Of a DNA stretch of 11,937 nucleotides, positions 7,178-11,937 are shown piece after piece. Source of the DNA: Clostridia bacterium (lineage in GTDB: Bacteria > Bacillota > Clostridia > Oscillospirales > Acutalibacteraceae); contig CAAFXQ010000156.1 of the NCBI GenBank assembly GCA_900767015.1, forward strand, positions 1-11,937. Direction: 5' to 3'. Position 1 is the first letter of the stretch; the number at the start of each line of letters is the position of its first letter. The position numbers and the translations under genes are program-made. Below the pieces are notes generated by a model. It saw nothing but the letters and a program-made list of their open reading frames with translations, searched no databases and had not been told where the DNA came from.

Positions 7178-8866
7178 TTAGGCCGGCATCGGATCGGTGA
7201 GAGCCATGAAGTCGATTTTATCCATCTTCGTTCTCGGAAGAGCATCAAAGATTTCGTACTTTCTCGGACAGCCGTAGCCTTCGATGTTGTCCTCACAGAA
7301 AGCCTTCAGCTTCTTGACCGCCTCGTCCTTGTCGGCTTCGGGATCGGTGAGGGATACACAAAGCTTAACGAGCGGCTTGCCGTTGTCGTCATAACCCTGA
7401 ACGGCGCAGACCTCGCTGACGTAATCAAGAGCGAAGACCTTGTCTTCAATCGTTGCGGGATAGATGTTGTAGCCGGCGATGATGATGATTCTCTTTTTAC
7501 GGCCGGAGAAGTAGAGGAAGCCCTCCTCATCAACATAAGCCATGTCGCCGGTTCTTACCCAGGGTGTGCCGTCCTTGTCGGTATAAATGCCGTTGTCGGG
7601 AACGTTTCCGTCGGGAAGATAACCGTTCATGATGGATTCCCCCGTCATAACGATTTCACCGACTTCACCTGCCGGAAGACGGTTGCAGTCGTTGTCCCAG
7701 ATTTCAATCGTTACGCCCTTGATCGGATAACCGGTCGAATCGGCTTTATAATAAGGATGGCCGTTCGAGGTACAGATTGCGCACATTTCGGTCAGTCCGT
7801 AGCCTCTGCCGAGTCTTGCCGAAGCGCCGTGCTTTTTCATGGTATCGTCAAAGGTTTTCTGAAGCTTTTCGGTAAGAACGTCGCCGCCGGCAAAGCACAT
7901 CATAAGATTCTTGGTGCCCTCGTTTTCGAAGTTTTCGGCGTCGATCATTTTCTGATACATCTTGGGAACACCGAGCATTTCGGCAACATTGTATTTTCTG
8001 ATCAGTTCGTTGACCTGTACGGGATCAAATTTAGAGATAATGATCGGCTTATAGGCGTTGCAAAGTGCATAGTGCATCGAGCCGATCAGACCGTATGCGT
8101 GGAAGCAGGGGAGAACGCAAAGGCAGTGAGCCGTTTTATAGTCATGCGGCTTGTCAAGATGATACAGACTGTGTGCCACATAGTTGAAAGCGTAGTTGTT
8201 GTGAATGATGGTCTTGCTCTTTCCGGTTGTGCCGCCGCCGTTGAGATAGAAAGCGTCGTCTCTGCCGGGATGGTCAACGCTCGGTACAGCAGGATGATCT
8301 TCGGCTAAAACGTCCTTGAAGCGGCGGATTGTATCAAGCTCGGACACCTTTGCGTTTTGCATTTCGTTGTAAACGGCGTACTTATAAGCAACACCGTCGC
8401 AATAGTCGGAGGTTGAGCAGACGATTGTCGGATATTTCGCAAGAACGGGAGCAAAGGGAGCGGCGAAAAGGTCAAGAATGAAAAGACCCTTTGATTTTGT
8501 CAGCTTCAGGTTTTCTTCAAGCGCCGCAGGCGGTGTCAGCGGGTGAATGAAGCTTGCGATTACGCCAAGCTTGTTAAGCGCATAAAAAGCGGTAAAAGCG
8601 TGGGCGCAGGTAGGCAGGAAAATCGAGTAAACGTCACCCTTTTTCAGTCCCGTGGAAGCAAGGTAGGCGGCGAGCTTTTCAATGTCGTCAAAAAGCTTGC
8701 TCATCTTGGTTTCGGAGCACTGATCGGCAACGGGTACGACAAATGCGGTGATATCGCCGAGATCCTTTGAATATCTTTCGTAGCATTGACGAAGATAAAG
8801 GTAACAGGATTCATCGGTCGGTTCGGCGAGATACTTTTCTTTGGGTAAAACGTAAAGTTCGTTCAT
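7178..8866 (-). CDS. Acyl-CoA synthetase / AMP-dependent ligase (ANL superfamily)
   Basis: Predicted to activate a carboxylic acid with ATP to an acyl-adenylate and transfer it to CoA, in the cytoplasm. The 562-residue product is full length and carries the ANL core motifs in order. They are the A3 phosphate loop LNGGGTTGKSK (208-218), A5 YGLTE (356-360), A7 TGD (439-441), the A8 hinge GRKKRIIIIAGYNIYP (455-470) and an A10 region PRTKMDKID (544-552), with Lys550 as the likely catalytic lysine. The A3 loop differs from the common TSGSTGxPK form. No carrier-protein domain or signal peptide is seen. Substrate cannot be told from sequence; a fatty or aromatic acid is possible. The ATG at 8866 is preceded by AAGGATGG. 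It is divergent from a TetR gene that probably represses it. An enzyme that loads a carrier protein rather than CoA is a less likely alternative. Confidence 0.88.
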   Translation of the reverse strand: MNELYVLPKEKYLAEPTDESCYLYLRQCYERYSKDLGDITAFVVPVADQCSETKMSKLFDDIEKLAAYLASTGLKKGDVYSIFLPTCAHAFTAFYALNKLGVIASFIHPLTPPAALEENLKLTKSKGLFILDLFAAPFAPVLAKYPTIVCSTSDYCDGVAYKYAVYNEMQNAKVSELDTIRRFKDVLAEDHPAVPSVDHPGRDDAFYLNGGGTTGKSKTIIHNNYAFNYVAHSLYHLDKPHDYKTAHCLCVLPCFHAYGLIGSMHYALCNAYKPIIISKFDPVQVNELIRKYNVAEMLGVPKMYQKMIDAENFENEGTKNLMMCFAGGDVLTEKLQKTFDDTMKKHGASARLGRGYGLTEMCAICTSNGHPYYKADSTGYPIKGVTIEIWDNDCNRLPAGEVGEIVMTGESIMNGYLPDGNVPDNGIYTDKDGTPWVRTGDMAYVDEEGFLYFSGRKKRIIIIAGYNIYPATIEDKVFALDYVSEVCAVQGYDDNGKPLVKLCVSLTDPEADKDEAVKKLKAFCEDNIEGYGCPRKYEIFDALPRTKMDKIDFMALTDPMPA

Positions 8867-8903
8867 TTTGCGTATTCCATCCTTTTATGTAAATTTAAAA
8901 CTT

Positions 8904-8933
8904 GACACATTGTCATAAATGTGATAAAGTGTC
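8904..8933. promoter_or_regulatory. Candidate TetR operator (30-bp imperfect palindrome)
   Basis: Half-sites GACACATTGTCAT (8904-8916) and GTGATAAAGTGTC (8921-8933) flank a 4-bp centre; 10 of 13 pairs are symmetric. The site begins at the predicted ligase transcription start and runs into its leader, a position where a bound repressor would block the ligase. TetR-family binding is inferred from position and symmetry. Confidence 0.6.
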
Positions 8934-8940
8934 CTTATTG

Positions 8941-8969
8941 ATTATACTTTTCTTCAATAGGAAAGTCAA
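8941..8969 (-). promoter_or_regulatory. Promoter of the acyl-CoA ligase gene
   Basis: On the minus strand, the -35 is TTGACT (8969-8964) and the -10 is a perfect TATAAT (8946-8941), with a 17-nt spacer. Predicted transcription start is near 8934, about 68 bp before the ligase ATG. Confidence 0.75.
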
Positions 8970-8987
8970 GATACAGATTTTTTTATC

Positions 8988-9017
8988 TTGAAACAAATAA
9001 AACATTTATGATATAAT
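8988..9017 (+). promoter_or_regulatory. Promoter of the TetR regulator gene
   Basis: TTGAAA (8988-8993), an 18-nt spacer and TATAAT (9012-9017), with an extended -10 TG at 9009-9010. Predicted start is near 9024, about 23 bp before the ATG. The -10 lies within a 16-bp imperfect palindrome (9009-9024), which could allow autoregulation. Confidence 0.75.
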
Positions 9018-9046
9018 TGTATCAATTTGAAAAGGGAGTGAATCAT

Positions 9047-9643
9047 ATGGCAGCGACAAAGGAATACAGCTGTGTGAAAAAGACAAAAAAAGAATTCGAA
9101 AAAAGTCTGGTTTCCCTCTCAAAAGAAAAGGATCTGAATAAAATCACCGTCAAAGAAATCTGCGAACGGGCGCAGCTGAGCCGGAATGCGTTTTATTTTC
9201 ATTACTCTGATATCAACGATCTTATTTTTGATATCCGGACGAATATGATCAATGAGATTAAGACGCTTTTAGAAAAACACAGAAAAGTCGGTTATCCCGA
9301 AAACGTTTTTACCGTTATTTCGAGTATTACGGATTTGTTCTTTGATAACGAAGATACAACGATTATGCTGATTGACTGTTCAAAGGAGTTTCTTGAAGAA
9401 CTCAATCAGCTTCATGCGGACTTTTTCTTCGAGTATTTCAAGGCCTATCATCATACCGATTCAAGAGAACTATACGATATGTTTTACAGCTATCTTTCGG
9501 GCGGCTATAACGGTATGTTCCGATATTGGCGTGAGCACAGAGACAAGATATCGAAGCCGCTGTTTATTCATCTTGCCTATGTGTTTGCCAAACGACTCAT
9601 CGCTCTTGAAAATCCGATTATCGAACCGATTGCTCTTGATTAG
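9047..9643 (+). CDS. TetR/AcrR-family transcriptional regulator
   Basis: DNA-binding repressor expected to control the divergent acyl-CoA ligase gene and perhaps itself. The 198-residue product has an N-terminal TetR helix-turn-helix (about residues 28-57: KITVKEICERAQLSRNAFYF followed by HYSDINDLI). A mostly helical C-terminal domain would bind ligand and dimerise; its ligand is unknown, though an acyl-CoA or carboxylic acid related to the ligase substrate is plausible. The ATG at 9047 is chosen because AAAGGGAG (9031-9038) sits 8 nt before it. The in-frame TTG at 9017 overlaps the promoter -10 and is rejected. A strong terminator lies 17 bp after the stop. Confidence 0.9.
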   Translation: MAATKEYSCVKKTKKEFEKSLVSLSKEKDLNKITVKEICERAQLSRNAFYFHYSDINDLIFDIRTNMINEIKTLLEKHRKVGYPENVFTVISSITDLFFDNEDTTIMLIDCSKEFLEELNQLHADFFFEYFKAYHHTDSRELYDMFYSYLSGGYNGMFRYWREHRDKISKPLFIHLAYVFAKRLIALENPIIEPIALD

Positions 9644-9660
9644 GACTGAATCAAAAAGTT

Positions 9661-9696
9661 AAGTACAGCCTCGACAGATGCGGGCTGTACTTTTTT
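9661..9696. terminator. Rho-independent terminator after the TetR gene, possibly bidirectional
   Basis: AAGTACAGCC (9661-9670) pairs perfectly with GGCTGTACTT (9683-9692), 12-nt loop, followed on the + strand by a T6 run (9691-9696). On the minus strand it follows the methyltransferase stop codon directly and is trailed by TTAACTTTTT, so it may serve both convergent genes. Confidence 0.88.
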
Positions 9697-10753
9697 ACTT
9701 GTATACACAGTAAAAATTTGACTCCCATGCGGGAATATACGGGTGGTGACGGAAATAATACGAGTATCCCGGCTGAATCCCGTTTATTTTAAGCGGAAGC
9801 GCAAACAAGTCCTCGTTGCGGTGATAGGCGCAGACATAAAGCTTCGGTTTGTACTGCCTGATCGTATTGGCCGCCCCGTCAAGCGCCTTTCCCTCCGCAC
9901 CTTCGATATCCATTTTGATAAATGAAACCTGCTCTTGTACAAGGCTGTCGACGCTTGTGAAGCGGACGGGAATTCCTGTATCCGATTTGTGCGAGCTTCT
10001 GGATGACTTTTTTTCGAAAAACAAGGTTTCGTCCTTGTCCCAGGCACCGAGGTTCCGGCACACAACATTCTTAAGTCCCTCGGTATTTTTCAACAGCTTT
10101 TTAAAGTTCTTTTCGTCCGGCTCGAGGGCAAGAATACTATCGTATTGCCCGTTTGTGGCTTCTAAAAATTCCCGGACCGTGTCGCCGTTATAGGCGCCGA
10201 GGTCGACAATTTTTTCGTTCGCCGAAAGCTTCAGAATGTCGGAATACACTTCGCTTTTTTCGCTCATGACCGAGAACAGATAATCCGTGTTTCCGCTTAC
10301 GGTAAAGCGAAGAACATTTAAAAATGTTTCCCTTGACTTTTCGTCCGATAACAGCGAAAACGCCCTGTCGTACTCGCTGTCGTGCTCTTTGATAAACGCT
10401 CTTGTGATAAGACCGCCGCCGCTTACCGGAACAGTCGGAGAAAGGAGGGTATGCTTTTTGGATAATTCTTTTACAAAGCCGAGCGTTTTTTTATCGTGCA
10501 CGGCAAAGGTCATGACGACGATAAAGTCATCGTATTTTTCTTCGGCTTCCCGGAGCGTCAGAACCCGTTTTTCGTGAAAAAGCTGACCTCGTACAAAGCC
10601 GTCGCTTGCAAACACATCGGACACGTCAAGGCCGTAACCGGCTAACACTTCGATAATCTGATCCGCGCCGTTTCCCATGCCGTAAAGGACGATCGGTTTC
10701 CGGCTTTCTTTGAGTGTTTGCCATGTGTCTTTATCATCAATTTTTTCAATCAT
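9695..10753 (-). CDS. FkbM-family SAM-dependent methyltransferase with N-terminal nucleotide-binding domain
   Basis: Predicted methyltransferase acting on an unknown substrate. The family often methylates sugars or natural products, but nothing here fixes the target. The C-terminal half of the 352 residues is a clear FkbM domain: SAM-binding motif I IVDLGAYNG (182-190), acidic motif LEPDEKNF (210-217) and KMDIEGAE (280-287). The last 50 residues include LYVCAYHRNEDLFALPLKI and HHPYIPAW. The first ~110 residues look like a separate Rossmann-type domain (IVLYGMGNGADQIIEVL, 21-37), of the kind seen fused to some glycan-modifying methyltransferases. No signal peptide or membrane segment. GGTG lies about 8 nt before the ATG. 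It stands alone, between two + strand units, with no glycan genes visible beside it. Confidence 0.85.
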   Translation of the reverse strand: MIEKIDDKDTWQTLKESRKPIVLYGMGNGADQIIEVLAGYGLDVSDVFASDGFVRGQLFHEKRVLTLREAEEKYDDFIVVMTFAVHDKKTLGFVKELSKKHTLLSPTVPVSGGGLITRAFIKEHDSEYDRAFSLLSDEKSRETFLNVLRFTVSGNTDYLFSVMSEKSEVYSDILKLSANEKIVDLGAYNGDTVREFLEATNGQYDSILALEPDEKNFKKLLKNTEGLKNVVCRNLGAWDKDETLFFEKKSSRSSHKSDTGIPVRFTSVDSLVQEQVSFIKMDIEGAEGKALDGAANTIRQYKPKLYVCAYHRNEDLFALPLKINGIQPGYSYYFRHHPYIPAWESNFYCVYK

Positions 10754-10770
10754 TTTTTATCACCGGATAT

Positions 10771-10799
10771 ATATTATCATAACTAAAAAATATTTTCAA
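10771..10799 (-). promoter_or_regulatory. Possible promoter of the FkbM methyltransferase gene
   Basis: On the minus strand, TTGAAA (10799-10794) is followed after 17 nt by TAATAT (10776-10771), within the AT-rich gap upstream of the ATG. The -10 matches consensus at only 4 of 6 positions, and GATAAT two bases upstream is an alternative. Confidence 0.4.
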
Positions 10800-10848
10800 A
10801 TGGGTTTTAAAATTGTGAGAACCTACAGTATAATTTTCACTGCGTTAC

Positions 10849-10876
10849 TTGAATTAAGAAAAAATAGTGCTATAAT
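10849..10876 (+). promoter_or_regulatory. Promoter of the second V-type ATPase operon
   Basis: TTGAAT (10849-10854), 16-nt spacer and TATAAT (10871-10876), with an extended -10 TG at 10868-10869. Predicted start is near 10883, about 40 bp before the first gene. It marks a separate transcription unit rather than read-through from the first operon. Confidence 0.75.
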
Positions 10877-10923
10877 AAGTCAAAAGCTTAAATAGCAAAA
10901 TGACAAAAAAGGAGGTTTTGCTG

Positions 10924-11235
10924 TTGGAGGAACTTTTGAACAAGCTGATCGAAATTGACCGTCAGGCGAGAGCCCGTATTGAAGAAGCGGAAAACGCAAG
11001 AAGCCTGCTGTTGGAAGAAATCGAAAAAAAGAAGAAAAAGCTTGTTGAGAAAAACGAAGCCGATTTCAGGCAGGCGCTTGAAAAGGAAAAGGAAAGGCAA
11101 GCCGAAATCCTCTCCCGGGAAAAGGCGGTTATTGAAAAGAATCTGAACGAGGGGATCGAGACGCTCAGACTGAAAAGCGAAGAAAACAGCGGCCGATGGG
11201 TTGATATGATCGTGAATAATATTGTTTCGGCATAA
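10924..11235 (+). CDS. V-type ATPase G/H-type coiled-coil stalk subunit of a second operon
   Basis: Predicted peripheral-stalk partner of subunit E. The 103-residue product starts MEELLNKLIEIDRQARARIE and is almost entirely a charged, heptad-patterned helix rich in Glu, Lys, Arg and Leu, ending in a short hydrophobic tail (WVDMIVNNIVSA). TTG 10924 is chosen because a perfect AAGGAGG (10909-10915) lies 8 nt before it; the upstream ATG at 10900 would put this site inside the gene. The subunit identity rests on its coiled-coil character and its position directly ahead of a C/d subunit, so it is less certain than the subunits of the first operon. Confidence 0.75.
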   Translation: MEELLNKLIEIDRQARARIEEAENARSLLLEEIEKKKKKLVEKNEADFRQALEKEKERQAEILSREKAVIEKNLNEGIETLRLKSEENSGRWVDMIVNNIVSA

Positions 11236-11262
11236 TTTTATGCAAGTGACGGAGGTGAGCCT

Positions 11263-11937
11263 ATGAAAAAGGCTGCAAACGCTATTTTGGCCTTGTCAAG
11301 AGCTTATTACGGGCGTCGGCTTGACCAAAGGCAGTATAACGATCTGCTCGCTTGTAAAAGCATAAACGAGGTCGCTTCGTACTTAAAGACACGAACACCC
11401 TATGCGAGTGCATTTTCGGCGGTCGGAACGGCTGATTTTTCGGCAAAAACGCTTGAAAACGTGATTGACGAATCCCGGTTCGGTAATTTTATTTCGCTTT
11501 GCCGGTATGAGCTTGCCATCTCAAGCGAGTTTTATAAGTATTTTATCGTGAAAACCGAAGTGGAGCAAATCCTCAAGTGCACGCTTCATATGATCGGCGG
11601 CAACAACGAAAGCTATCTGATGCAGATGAATTCGTTCATTGATAAGCACTTGTCAATTGACCTGTATGCGCTCGGCAGAGCAGACAGTCTTGAACAAATT
11701 GCAAAGTCGCTTGAGCATACGGCATATGAGGACATCTATAAGCGTTGTCTTTCCGACCCGGAAAGAAGCTATCTTACCTTTGAACTTGCGTTTAACACAT
11801 ATTTCGAAACGTTTAAAGACAAGCTTGTTGAGCGTTGTTTCAAGGGTGAAGAAAAGAGAAAAATGAGAGAAATGATATGTCGGAGCTTCGACGGTTCGTT
11901 TATTGAAAAACAGTTTCGCATTATCCGCTATTATAAA
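11263..11937 (+). CDS. Second V-type ATPase subunit C/d (V0D/AC39 family), 3' truncated by window end
   Basis: The reading frame runs without a stop for 225 codons from ATG 11263 to the end of the window. GGAGGTGA (11251-11258) precedes it. The N-terminus has the AC39 pattern of a helix followed by a short repeated unit: ALSRAYYGRRLDQRQYNDLL, then SINEVASYLKTRTPYASAF. It is comparable with ARLKANENKLL, then SVKDCYDFLAAKGW, in the first C subunit (1192-2163), but the two proteins are clearly different. The role would be the same: joining the central stalk to the K ring. Following genes of this operon (I, K, F, E, A, B, D are usual) should lie beyond the window. Confidence 0.82.
   Translation, partial: MKKAANAILALSRAYYGRRLDQRQYNDLLACKSINEVASYLKTRTPYASAFSAVGTADFSAKTLENVIDESRFGNFISLCRYELAISSEFYKYFIVKTEVEQILKCTLHMIGGNNESYLMQMNSFIDKHLSIDLYALGRADSLEQIAKSLEHTAYEDIYKRCLSDPERSYLTFELAFNTYFETFKDKLVERCFKGEEKRKMREMICRSFDGSFIEKQFRIIRYYK

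Noticed and set aside
7160..8308. Long open frame of 382 codons on the + strand
   Set aside because: It lies fully antisense to the acyl-CoA ligase, shows no known motif, and reflects codon bias of the ligase gene.
10829..10834. Another TATAAT on the + strand upstream of the second ATPase operon
   Set aside because: No acceptable -35 at 16-18 nt; the site at 10871 has a better -35 and an extended -10.

Overview
The window looks like a chromosomal segment of an anaerobic Firmicute. It is most likely an uncultured gut-type clostridium (Oscillospiraceae/Ruminococcaceae-like), judged from the bacterial V/A-type rotary ATPase operons, GGAGG-type ribosome binding sites, the YlmH-type S4 protein and mid-range GC. 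That placement is inference. No mobile element, CRISPR array, tRNA or rRNA was seen.

Positions 1-7077 (+) hold the downstream part of a V-type (V1Vo) ATPase operon in the order K (5' truncated), E, C, F, A, B, D. The genes are close-packed, and F, B and the following gene each overlap the gene before them. Subunit K keeps every residue known to bind Na+ in the Enterococcus hirae rotor ring, and subunits A and B keep the catalytic P-loop, Glu/Arg switch and arginine finger. This is therefore probably an intact Na+-coupled rotary ATPase. The last gene of the run is not an ATPase subunit but a YlmH-like S4-domain RNA-binding protein whose start lies inside the end of subunit D. Hairpins at 7085-7157 end the operon and separate it from a convergent gene.

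Positions 7178-9643 form a divergent regulatory pair: an ANL-superfamily acyl-CoA ligase (-) and a TetR-family repressor (+). The 180-bp gap between them contains near-consensus promoters in both directions. A 30-bp imperfect palindrome starts at the predicted transcription start of the ligase and is a good candidate TetR operator.

Positions 9695-10753 (-) encode an FkbM-type SAM methyltransferase fused to an N-terminal nucleotide-binding (Rossmann-like) segment. It is convergent with the TetR gene across a bidirectional terminator.

From about 10849 a new (+) transcription unit starts with a strong promoter, a small coiled-coil ATPase stalk subunit (TTG start) and a second, clearly different V-type ATPase C/d subunit that runs off the window end. 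The locus thus holds the end of one V-type ATPase operon and the beginning of another, non-identical one about 3.8 kb downstream. No stretch over 300 bp lacks a gene.
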